DNA of 42,021 nt from Candidatus Kaiserbacteria bacterium (GTDB taxonomy: Bacteria > Patescibacteriota > Minisyncoccia > Phycocordibacterales > UBA918): positions 1 through 42,021 of the forward strand of contig JAGQLY010000018.1 of NCBI GenBank assembly GCA_020428905.1, read 5' to 3'. The position numbers and the translations under genes are program-made. The notes below the pieces were generated by a model. The model saw only the letters and a program-made list of their open reading frames with translations, did not search any database and was not told the origin of the DNA. Shown here piece by piece: positions 31,810 through 38,487 of the stretch. Position 1 is the first letter of the stretch, and each line of letters opens with the position of its first letter.

Positions 31810-34116
31810 CTACTTCGCGACCGCGACCGCTTCGTCAAATTTCACGGAAAGGAGTTTGGAGACCCCGTCGCCAGCCATAGTGACTCCATACAACACCCCT
31901 GCCCGACTCATGGTTTCACGATTGTGAGTGATAAGGATGAGTTGGGAGCGTTCTGCAAGCGCGGAAATCATATCGCCGTACCGGCGACTGTTTGCCTCGT
32001 CGAGTGCAGCATCAGTTTCGTCGAGAATAACAAAGAGCGGCGGGTTGACCTGACTCATCGCAAAGATGAGCGCAATTGAGGTGAGTGCTCGCTCGCCGCC
32101 GGAGAGCATGTCGAGCCCACGGACACGCTTGTTGGGCAGCTGTACGTTAATTTCAATCCCTTCGACACCCTCTTCTTCTGCTTCGGCGTCTTCAGCGAGA
32201 CCACTCTCTTCGTTAGCACCGAAGTCAAAATCTTCGTCATGTTTTCTCTTTCGCACTTTCGGTTTTACACGGTCAAGCTTCGCTGAACCGCCGCCAAACA
32301 TGAGTGTAAAGAATCGAGCAAACTCTGTTTGGATTTGTTCGATCCCTGCGACAAATTGTTCGTTGAGCTGCTCGGTGAGCTCGACAATGAGCACTTCAAG
32401 TTTTTCAGCAGATTGTTCGAGATCAGTGATTTCTCGTACCAAGAATTCGTCACGCTCTTTGACATCAGTGTACTCTTTGAGCACATCTTCATTAGCACCG
32501 ACACCAAGCTCCTCAAGACGAATCTTCATTTTCTCCAGATGGCGACGCCTCTCGTATTGCTTGGCACGCTCTTCCCCGACCAGTACTTCGAGCGTAAGCT
32601 CCATGCCGTCGTCATTTGTGAGGGAATGATCACGATACGCAGTTATCCCACGACCGATAAGTGCCACTCCTTCCTGGAGCTCGCGCTTAAATTCTGTGCG
32701 TTCGCGCTCGAGTGTTGCTTGTTTTGTCTCAATGGTACGCAGCTCCTGCTCCGCCTCTCTGATACGGTTCATGATCTCAAAGATTGCACGTTCCGCCTCC
32801 CGACTTTCAGTAGACTCATCCTCGATTGCCTGACGAAGCGCCATATATTCCTCTTCCACCGACACCTCTTCTTCAGCGATACGCTCGCGTTCTTTGGCGT
32901 TCTTCTCTCGTTCTTTGGTGAGTTCCGCGAGTTCCTCACGTTCTGCCTTCGCAGATACAACCTCACGTTTTTTAGGGTCGTTAAGAAGTGACTTGAATAC
33001 GCCCACAACGTCAGTGAGTGCACGACGCACGGCCGACACCTCCTCGTCATCTGCAGCTTTCACTGCAATCTTTTCTGCGGACACAACTGCGGTCTTGACC
33101 TCACTATACGGAACGGGCGCATCTTCCGCCTCCTCCTGCTTTTGTTCCATCTCCTGAATACGACGCTCCAAGAATGCGATCTGCCCCTCAATGAGTCCTT
33201 CACCTCGCACTGCTGCCTGCCGCCGCGTACGCACCTCAGCGACACGCTTCTCGAGTGCTACCAGTGCAGCGCTTTTTTCATCTTGTTCATTTTTCTCAAG
33301 CGTACGCTTTGCGTCTTCAAGTAGTGCCGACTGCTCTTTCAATGCTATACGAGGCGCTTCGGCACTGCGCGCAATCGCTTCAGTGTGATAGGTAAGATAC
33401 AGATCTTCACGTTTGAGATACTCGGCGTAGTAGACGGTGAGCTCCTCACGAAGCGCTAACGACTTTTCCATCTTCTTTACCTGTCGCTCAAGAAATCTGA
33501 GGTGCGGCACCACCTCGCGGCGCAACGATTCCACCTGTGCGATATTTTCTCGCGTCTTCTCCAACCGTCGTTCACTCTCGATTTTTTTATATTGATACAC
33601 TTTAAGTCCGAGCGCATCTTCAACCATTTCGCGTCGCTCCTTCGGGGTCGCGGTGAGGATACGATCTGCTTCTCCTTGGGAAATAATGTGATGACCGGTG
33701 GGGCCGATGTTGGCAGAAGCGAGGAGCTCTTGAATATCACGCAATCGGGTGCGTGACCCATTCAGTACGTATTCGTTGGTACCGTCGCGATGCACGATAC
33801 GCTCAATAATCACCTCATCAAAATCGACCGGAAAGGTGCGTTTCCCGCCTTGAGCGGCGTTGTCGAGCCGAATAACCACCGACGCACGATTTGAGCGAAC
33901 GACACTCGTCGAGCCGTTAAAAATAAGATCCTCTCCCTTGCGACCACGGAGCGACCTCATGGACTGCTCACCAAGCACAAAGCGAAATGCTTCGGCAACA
34001 TTCGACTTCCCAGAACCGTTTGGACCAACGATTGCTGTAATCGGAGTCGAAAACTCAAGCTCCGCCTTTTTGGCAAATGATTTAAATCCGTTGATGGTGA
34101 GCTCTTTGAGTTGCAT
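31810..34116 (-). CDS. smc: Short SMC-type chromosome segregation ATPase, apparently without a canonical hinge
   Basis: A 768-aa protein with SMC head ends: Walker A VGPNGSGKSN near residue 30, the Q-loop and ISQGEADRIL, and at the C-terminus the signature LSGGERA (671-677), Walker B LFVILDETDAALD (from 694) and the D-loop. Typical bacterial SMC is 1150-1200 aa. Here the two coiled-coil arms are short and the middle (about residues 330-400, PVPYSEVKTAVVSAEKIAVK and RRALTDVVGVFKSLLNDPKK) is too small for, and does not resemble, the glycine-bearing SMC hinge. An acidic insert (DEDFDFGANEESGLAEDAEA and onward) lies before the signature. It should act in chromosome compaction or repair. Followed upstream by the pilin, rnc and nusB genes. 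Confidence 0.87.
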   Translation of the reverse strand: MQLKELTINGFKSFAKKAELEFSTPITAIVGPNGSGKSNVAEAFRFVLGEQSMRSLRGRKGEDLIFNGSTSVVRSNRASVVIRLDNAAQGGKRTFPVDFDEVIIERIVHRDGTNEYVLNGSRTRLRDIQELLASANIGPTGHHIISQGEADRILTATPKERREMVEDALGLKVYQYKKIESERRLEKTRENIAQVESLRREVVPHLRFLERQVKKMEKSLALREELTVYYAEYLKREDLYLTYHTEAIARSAEAPRIALKEQSALLEDAKRTLEKNEQDEKSAALVALEKRVAEVRTRRQAAVRGEGLIEGQIAFLERRIQEMEQKQEEAEDAPVPYSEVKTAVVSAEKIAVKAADDEEVSAVRRALTDVVGVFKSLLNDPKKREVVSAKAEREELAELTKEREKNAKERERIAEEEVSVEEEYMALRQAIEDESTESREAERAIFEIMNRIREAEQELRTIETKQATLERERTEFKRELQEGVALIGRGITAYRDHSLTNDDGMELTLEVLVGEERAKQYERRRHLEKMKIRLEELGVGANEDVLKEYTDVKERDEFLVREITDLEQSAEKLEVLIVELTEQLNEQFVAGIEQIQTEFARFFTLMFGGGSAKLDRVKPKVRKRKHDEDFDFGANEESGLAEDAEAEEEGVEGIEINVQLPNKRVRGLDMLSGGERALTSIALIFAMSQVNPPLFVILDETDAALDEANSRRYGDMISALAERSQLILITHNRETMSRAGVLYGVTMAGDGVSKLLSVKFDEAVAVAK

Positions 34117-34130
34117 GGTATATCTTTTTG

Positions 34131-34613
34131 TTAGCGTAGAATGACACCGTAGGCCTCACTATCTTCGGTATCGACACATGTGGTAGACCACGTCTGATTG
34201 ATTTCAAACTCGGCAGTCTCGGCATATACTACCGACACCGTCTCACCATCACAGGTGTATTCGCTGTCGTAGACGTACCCAAATCCTTCACGACCGTCAC
34301 GCGGATCAGTTGGAATGCGGGCGATATATGGCGTAAGGATCGTATCGATAGCGTCGGTACAATCGGCTCCCGCCGCTCCCGAACCAAGTACCCAGCCGTC
34401 GGCACAGTCGGGATATGTGTCATGAGTGTTTTTGTACAGACGGAGGGCGAGTTGTATTTGTGATATATCGCTCACCCGAGCTGCATCATGTGCCTTTGCC
34501 CGCGAGTTCCCCAGCGAGGCGTACACAATGAGCGCAAGTATAGCGATCACCGCAGACACAAAAATAAGCTCTAATAAACTAAAGCCGCGCGCATCGTGTG
34601 CGGTGGTATTCAT
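34131..34613 (-). CDS. Type IV pilin / pseudopilin-like protein
   Basis: A 160-aa protein with a classic class III signal: a short leader MNTTAHDARG, then FSLLELIFVSAVIAILALIV as the processing site (G|F, Glu at +5) and hydrophobic spine. The C-terminal globular part has four Cys (YPDCADGW, GADCTD, YTCDGE, TTCVD), likely disulfide-bonded, which fits the DsbA-like gene in the window. It resembles GspG/ComGC-type pseudopilins, serving type IV pili or competence machinery. TGG-TAAAAT ends 8 nt before the ATG. No prepilin peptidase or assembly gene is in the window. Confidence 0.9.
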   Translation of the reverse strand: MNTTAHDARGFSLLELIFVSAVIAILALIVYASLGNSRAKAHDAARVSDISQIQLALRLYKNTHDTYPDCADGWVLGSGAAGADCTDAIDTILTPYIARIPTDPRDGREGFGYVYDSEYTCDGETVSVVYAETAEFEINQTWSTTCVDTEDSEAYGVILR

Positions 34614-34657
34614 TAACCATTATTTTACCACGTCTCCCGACGCAAGGGTGGTGAGTA

Positions 34658-35368
34658 CTACCACCCACGTGCTTCAATGGCGCGTTCAGCGGCACTTTGT
34701 TCTGCTTCTTGCTTGGCACGTCCCTGCCCTTCAGCAATCTGTTCAGATCCTAGAAACACACCGACGGTAAAGACACGGTCGTGATCGGGACCCTCTTGTC
34801 CGAGCGTTTCGTATCGAGGCGTGATACTGGTGTGTTCTTGAGCAAGCTCCTGGAAGCGACTCTTTGCGTCCTGCCACAAACGCTTTGCGACGATAGTGTC
34901 GGTCTTGTCAAATAAGTTGGCAGCAATGAATTGTTCTGCGGCCTCGTAGCCCTTATCAAGATAGAGTGCACCGATAAGTGCCTCGAATGCATTAGCGAGA
35001 ATGTACTGCCGTGCACGGCCAGTGTCTCGTTCCTCACCCTTTGAGAGCAGAAGAAAGTCATTAACACCAAGTTGAGTCGAGGCATCAGCAAGCGAGGTAG
35101 TGTTGACGAGGGCGGCACGAATCGAGGTGAGTTCCCCTTCGGGCTTCTCTGGAAACTTAGCAAAGAGAAAGTCAGTGACTACCAATTCGAGTACCGCGTC
35201 GCCCAAAAATTCGTACCGCTCGTTATGATCTTGGGTTGCCTCGCGGTGTTCATTGAGATACGAACGGTGTGTGATAGCGGTGAGAAGATGGATTCTGTCG
35301 CTAAAAGACACGCCGAGAATTTTCTCGAGTGCTTCAAAGTCTACTGCATTTGTTTGTTCCTCTGACAT
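34658..35368 (-). CDS. rnc: Ribonuclease III
   Basis: A 236-aa endonuclease that cuts double-stranded RNA and processes rRNA precursors. The RNase III signature NERYEFLGDAVLELVVTDFL (residues about 47-66) and the second acidic site in ANAFEALIGALYLDKGY are present, and a double-stranded RNA-binding domain (DAKSRFQELAQEHTSITPRY to SAAERAIEARGW) ends the protein. The ATG at 35368 (MSEEQ) is chosen because TGG-TAAGGT ends 7 nt upstream; a start at 35392 is possible but lacks support. It is followed by the pilin and smc genes on the same strand and preceded by nusB. Confidence 0.96.
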   Translation of the reverse strand: MSEEQTNAVDFEALEKILGVSFSDRIHLLTAITHRSYLNEHREATQDHNERYEFLGDAVLELVVTDFLFAKFPEKPEGELTSIRAALVNTTSLADASTQLGVNDFLLLSKGEERDTGRARQYILANAFEALIGALYLDKGYEAAEQFIAANLFDKTDTIVAKRLWQDAKSRFQELAQEHTSITPRYETLGQEGPDHDRVFTVGVFLGSEQIAEGQGRAKQEAEQSAAERAIEARGW

Positions 35369-35427
35369 TGGCGCTACCTTACCACAAACCACAAAAAATG
35401 GAATGGTCGTGTTTAATGGGAGAGTTT

Positions 35428-36327
35428 TTATACTTTTTTAGAAACAAGCATTGTGATTGCTTTGGTGACAATCGGCAGGATATCTTCGTAGAAATTCAAA
35501 TCCAAAATATCAGCCACCTTGAACCACTGCGCATCATCAAGACCACCCTTCTGTTCAAGCACAAGCTCCTGATACGGTGCTTGCGCAAGGAAGTAGTTCA
35601 CCTGCTTACGCACCTTGCCCTTTTCGGGATGTGTCGCGATGTACTCATTTTTGCCAAGTTCCGCCTCTATGGCCACCGCAAGACCGATTTCCTGTTTAAT
35701 TTTTCGGATAGCACCTTCCTGCACATCTTCTGTTTCCTCAATACCACCCTTGGTAAGGGTCCAGTGTCCAAAGATGTCGTGCACCAACGCAAGATATATT
35801 TCGCCGCCATCGGACGCGTATACTACCGCACCCGCAAGACGTTCTATCGGCATCTCTTCGTAGGGTACTTCACGCTTACGCTTCTTACCCACTTCGTCCT
35901 TTCCCGGCTCACCGATTTCTTTGTATACAGCCCCAAGCACGCCGTTAACAAATTTACTTGAGTTTTCACCACCAAACTGTTTGGCGAGTTCTATTGCTTC
36001 ATTGATAGCAACCTTCGCCGGTACTTCGGCACGATCGGCAAAGAGTAGTTCGTAGAGACCAAGACGAAGAATATTGCGATCCACCGGAGAGATACGATCA
36101 ATCGGCCAGTCTGGTGCCGCCTTTTCAATAATGAGATTAAGTTCGTCCTGTTTCTGCATGACACCATCAAGCAGTTTTTTCATAAATGGCGTATCTGAAT
36201 TGTTGGGAGCAAACTCTTCAACGTTACGAGTGAGTACTGTATCAATTTCGTTCTTCTCTACGCCATTAAGATCCCACTCAAAGAGTGTTTGGAGAACAAT
36301 GGAACGTGAAAGGTGTCTATTTGCCAT
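35428..36327 (-). CDS. nusB: NusB antitermination factor fused to a Nudix-type domain
   Basis: A 299-aa two-domain protein. Residues 1-~137 are NusB: RSIVLQTLFEWDLNG, WPIDRISPVDRNILRLGLYELLF and VAINEAIELAKQFGGENSSKFVNGVLG. After a Lys-rich linker, residues ~155-299 are Nudix-like: LAGAVVYASDGG, WTLTKGGIEETEDVQEGAIR and KIKQEIGL. Against the Nudix box G-x5-E-x7-R-E-U-x-E-E-x-G-U, the R-E becomes R-K and the E-E becomes Q-E, so catalysis may be altered or lost. An AAGGAGG lies 17 nt before the ATG, too far for it, but well placed for an in-frame AUU at 36336 (see findings). A TGG-TACACT element is upstream. Confidence 0.9.
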   Translation of the reverse strand: MANRHLSRSIVLQTLFEWDLNGVEKNEIDTVLTRNVEEFAPNNSDTPFMKKLLDGVMQKQDELNLIIEKAAPDWPIDRISPVDRNILRLGLYELLFADRAEVPAKVAINEAIELAKQFGGENSSKFVNGVLGAVYKEIGEPGKDEVGKKRKREVPYEEMPIERLAGAVVYASDGGEIYLALVHDIFGHWTLTKGGIEETEDVQEGAIRKIKQEIGLAVAIEAELGKNEYIATHPEKGKVRKQVNYFLAQAPYQELVLEQKGGLDDAQWFKVADILDLNFYEDILPIVTKAITMLVSKKV

Positions 36328-36365
36328 ATATGAAATGAACGATTCCTCCTTCTAGTGTACCAGAA

Positions 36366-36409
36366 AAAATCCCCGCACGGACTACCTAAACGTGCCGTGT
36401 GGGGATTTT
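36366..36409 (-). terminator. Terminator of rpmF
   Basis: A 15-bp stem with one G-U pair, AAAATCCCCGCACGG (36366-36380) and CCGTGTGGGGATTTT (36395-36409). On the minus strand it ends in six T, right after the rpmF stop. Confidence 0.85.
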
Positions 36410-36412
36410 CTC

Positions 36413-36784
36413 TTACGCTGACTTCTCTTCTGATGTTGTTTCGGCTTTTGCTTTTTTCTTCTTTGCTTCGGTCTTCTTTACTTCCTGTGCTTCTTCTTCC
36501 TTCGCAATATTCTCTGCTGGTGCCGCGGGTGTCTCCGGAGCACCGAGTGCAAGATCTGCCGTGATACGGTCTTCCTTTGCCTTGATACGTGCGTCGCGCT
36601 TGGTCTTTTCTGCCTTAAGATCCATTACCTGGCGGCCGTTATAAAAACCACATTCAAGACACATGTGGTGTGGGCGGTGCTGTGCGCCGCAGTGTGAACA
36701 TGTCGAAAGTGCCGGCGCCTTAAGCGCGTGGTGGCTGCGGCGGTTCTTGGTGTGAGACCGCGTATGTCGCATTCGTATAACCAT
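36413..36784 (-). CDS. rpmF: 50S ribosomal protein L32 with a charged C-terminal extension
   Basis: A 123-aa protein. L32 spans residues ~1-55: the basic MRHTRSHTKNRRSHH start and the zinc-ribbon CSHCGAQHRPHHMCLECGFYNGR with its CxxC...CxxC pairs. Residues ~60-123 are a low-complexity extension, Lys/Ala/Glu-rich (EVKKTEAKKKKAKAETTSEE), that normal ~57-aa L32 lacks. The ATG at 36784 (MVIRMRH) is supported by TGC-TATAGT ending 10 nt upstream; MRH at 36772 is an alternative. It lies between rnhB and nusB, each on the same strand. Confidence 0.92.
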   Translation of the reverse strand: MVIRMRHTRSHTKNRRSHHALKAPALSTCSHCGAQHRPHHMCLECGFYNGRQVMDLKAEKTKRDARIKAKEDRITADLALGAPETPAAPAENIAKEEEAQEVKKTEAKKKKAKAETTSEEKSA

Positions 36785-36825
36785 AGTGGCAAGCACTATA
36801 GCAGATATTCACGAAAAGGCAATAT

Positions 36826-37419
36826 TTAAGAAAATGTGCGGCAGAATGATGCCCGGTGGACGACCGAAAGACCGTGTACGGCAAGCGCCGTACGGTGGGC
36901 CTCGGTGCCGTATCCCTTGTGTATCTCAAATCCGTACTCCGGGTACTTTTTTGCCAAACGGACCATGTGACGATCTCGGATAACCTTGGCGAGGATTGAG
37001 GCAAGGCCGATGATACGTTCCTTTTGGTCTCCTTTTACGATGGTTTCTTGGTGTGGGTAGTTGCTTGGTGCACGAAGGAGACCATCGAGTTTAATTTCGG
37101 TCTCTGCCGGATTGAGTTTCAATCGCCTGAGCCCACGATCAATTCCTTGTCGTACTGCCTGAGTAATTCCCTTTTTGTCGATTGTCGCTGCACTGACGAG
37201 TGAGACAGCATAATCGAGCACCTGTTCCTTTTTGAGTTGTTGTGTGCGGAGAAAAATCGCTTCGCGATTTTTCTCCGACAGTTTTTTAGAATCCGTTACT
37301 CCCGGGACACATTTCCAATCAAAATTCTTTGGTACAACAACAACGCCCACAGCCACCGGACCGGCGAGGGGGCCTCTTCCGGCTTCATCAACACCAACAC
37401 TATACGCTGTCTTTTTCAT
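36826..37419 (-). CDS. rnhB: Ribonuclease HII
   Basis: A 197-aa type 2 RNase H that removes ribonucleotides from DNA. The catalytic start VDEAGRGPLAGPVAVG (Asp-Glu pair), LKLDGLL, and SILAKVIRDRHM with the third and fourth acidic positions are present. The ATG at 37419 has AAGGAGG 15 nt upstream. Two oddities: codons for SEKNREAIFL lie in a perfect 14-bp hairpin (37247-37277), and the first 41 nt of the gene are repeated exactly 155 nt upstream. Confidence 0.96.
   Translation of the reverse strand: MKKTAYSVGVDEAGRGPLAGPVAVGVVVVPKNFDWKCVPGVTDSKKLSEKNREAIFLRTQQLKKEQVLDYAVSLVSAATIDKKGITQAVRQGIDRGLRRLKLNPAETEIKLDGLLRAPSNYPHQETIVKGDQKERIIGLASILAKVIRDRHMVRLAKKYPEYGFEIHKGYGTEAHRTALAVHGLSVVHRASFCRTFS
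37247..37277. repeat. Perfect intragenic hairpin in rnhB
   Basis: CGGAGAAAAATCGC (37247-37260), loop TTC, complement (37264-37277): a 14-bp perfect stem inside conserved coding sequence (family DSKKLSEKKRE region). Confidence 0.8.
37379..37419 (-). repeat. 41-bp direct repeat, copy A (rnhB codons 1-14)
   Basis: The first 41 nt of rnhB, from ATG to GCCGG. It is identical to copy B (37534-37574). Confidence 0.95.
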
Positions 37420-37442
37420 GATTTCGTGAGGGGGCCTCCTTC

Positions 37443-37574
37443 TTACAGAAGCTGTACACCTTGTCGACAGTTTGTTTCCCTTCGGTCACAAACTGTCTGG
37501 CAAGGTCTTGCGAAAGCGCCCCGCGCTTTCTCACCGGCTTCATCAACACCAACACTATACGCTGTCTTTTTCAT
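37443..37574 (-). pseudogene. Duplicated rnhB 5' end with a palindromic insertion (43-codon remnant ORF)
   Basis: From ATG 37574 the frame shares its first 14 codons (MKKTAYSVGVDEAG) with rnhB, then diverges and stops at a TAA (37443-37445) after 43 codons. The diverging ~94-nt segment holds two hairpins: GAAAGCGC/GCGCTTTC with a 3-nt loop (37512-37530), and ACAAACTGTC/GACAGTTTGT (37468-37499) embedded in ACCTTG/CAAGGT. After it, AGGCCCCCTC, which matches rnhB codons 15-18, reappears at 37428-37437 as part of the region bearing the true Shine-Dalgarno. It looks like a duplication of at least 53 nt of rnhB into which a palindromic piece was placed. It could also be a translated leader. Confidence 0.75.
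37534..37574 (-). repeat. 41-bp direct repeat, copy B
   Basis: Identical to 37379-37419; opens the remnant ORF at 37443-37574. Flanks of the two copies differ. Confidence 0.95.
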
Positions 37575-37602
37575 TTTGTACTTTTAAGTATACGGCATGA
37601 GA

Positions 37603-37635
37603 AAACCGCCACACATCCTGTATGGCGGTTTCGTT
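37603..37635 (-). terminator. Terminator of the 88-aa orphan
   Basis: Nine-bp stem AAACCGCCA / TGGCGGTTT (37603-37611 and 37623-37631), extended by 3 bp after one mismatch. On the minus strand TTTTC follows. Its other strand also has a short T-tract. Confidence 0.75.
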
Positions 37636-37651
37636 TTAAATGGAGCCGTCA

Positions 37652-37918
37652 CTACTTGGGTACCAACTCAAGGTCGGACATGCCGGTACGCGTACGTATC
37701 GTCTCCAAACGGTAGTCCCGAACGCGCGCGTCAATCTCGTCCTCTGGTACCGCAAACAGCGTCCCAACATTCTGGGTATTGAGACGGATAGTTACGTTAA
37801 ACTTGCCACTCACAAATAACGTACGTACAAATAGGTACCCATCGTCCCGACGATATACTTCAGCACCTTCCATACCGTGTGCAGTGTATGTGGTCCATAC
37901 TACGGTTGACTGTGACAT
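37652..37918 (-). CDS. Orphan protein of unknown function, 88 aa
   Basis: No family is recognised. A small soluble, beta-rich protein: VVWTTYTAHGMEGAEVYRR, then DGYLFVRTLFVSGKFNVTIR strands, and a charged helical C-terminus (EDEIDARVRDYRLETIRT). No TM, signal or Cys. AGGAG lies 6 nt before the ATG, and TATAGT (37939-37944 on the minus strand) is a likely -10. It is a single-gene unit with its own terminator, next to another orphan of the same style. Confidence 0.75.
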   Translation of the reverse strand: MSQSTVVWTTYTAHGMEGAEVYRRDDGYLFVRTLFVSGKFNVTIRLNTQNVGTLFAVPEDEIDARVRDYRLETIRTRTGMSDLELVPK

Positions 37919-37984
37919 GGCGATCTCCTAAAATTGTCGACTATACTGAACATATCACCGTGCCTACCCACGCGCAAGAAGCAT

Positions 37985-38028
37985 GAAAAAGAAAACGGCC
38001 CCGGCGCTGGTGTAGCGCGAGGCGTTTT
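37985..38028 (-). terminator. Terminator of the 106-aa orphan
   Basis: Imperfect GC-rich stem (AAAACG...CGTTTT outside, GGCGCT/AGCGC inside, 37992-38028), followed on the minus strand by TTTTCTTTTTC. Confidence 0.65.
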
Positions 38029-38034
38029 GTGGGG

Positions 38035-38355
38035 TCAGTCGGGCAGCCACCGTGACACACTCTCGTCGTCACGGTCCGTGAGAAAAGAGTGCCAAAGATC
38101 AACCATCCTTTGCTTCAGACAGAGATGTTGTCTCCTGAATGCCTTCGCGGCCAATAGCCGCGAGACTTTGTCACATTCAGTGGCAGCGCATTCTGCATCG
38201 ACGTGTTGCATACATACGTCCATGCCAACGTTGATAAATGCGGTAAGCCACATCCTGTCACCTTCCGGTTCATGCTTCGCATGAACCACAATGCCACGAA
38301 TGTATGCGATTGAAAACCCTTCTCGGACTTTCAACCATACGATTCTTTTATACAT
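38035..38355 (-). CDS. Orphan protein of unknown function, 106 aa
   Basis: No family is recognised. The N-terminal half is beta-like (YKRIVWLKVREGFSIAYIRG, WLTAFINVGMD); the C-terminal half is helical with Cys residues at VCMQH, AECAATEC and HLCLK. The start at 38355 is fixed by AGGAGG 8 nt upstream; the longer frame from 38427 is not supported. It has a nearly ideal promoter (38416-38444) and a terminator. A CCTGCC/GGCAGG hairpin abuts the Shine-Dalgarno. It is divergent from dnaE. Confidence 0.75.
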   Translation of the reverse strand: MYKRIVWLKVREGFSIAYIRGIVVHAKHEPEGDRMWLTAFINVGMDVCMQHVDAECAATECDKVSRLLAAKAFRRQHLCLKQRMVDLWHSFLTDRDDESVSRWLPD

Positions 38356-38366
38356 AATATGATCCT

Positions 38367-38381
38367 CCTGCCTCAGGCAGG
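38367..38381 (-). promoter_or_regulatory. Hairpin abutting the Shine-Dalgarno of the 106-aa orphan
   Basis: CCTGCC-TGA-GGCAGG on the minus strand; the last two or three bases of the right arm are shared with the AGGAGG Shine-Dalgarno, so folding could hinder ribosome binding. Confidence 0.45.
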
Positions 38382-38415
38382 TGAAAAAACTGGTGGGGGC
38401 AAAAATCCGGGCAGC

Positions 38416-38444
38416 ATAATAACCCAATTATATTGCTATGTCAA
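38416..38444 (-). promoter_or_regulatory. Sigma-70 promoter of the 106-aa orphan
   Basis: On the minus strand TTGACA (38439-38444), 17-nt spacer, TATTAT (38416-38421). The start codon is 60 nt further on. Confidence 0.8.
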
Positions 38445-38472
38445 TGACTCTCGGTGGACAGTGCCGCTCTGT

Positions 38473-38478
38473 TATAAT
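38473..38478 (+). promoter_or_regulatory. -10 hexamer of dnaE (leaderless type)
   Basis: TATAAT with a TGT extension, 9 nt before the ATG at 38488. No clear -35. Confidence 0.6.
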
Positions 38479-38487
38479 GGCAAGACT

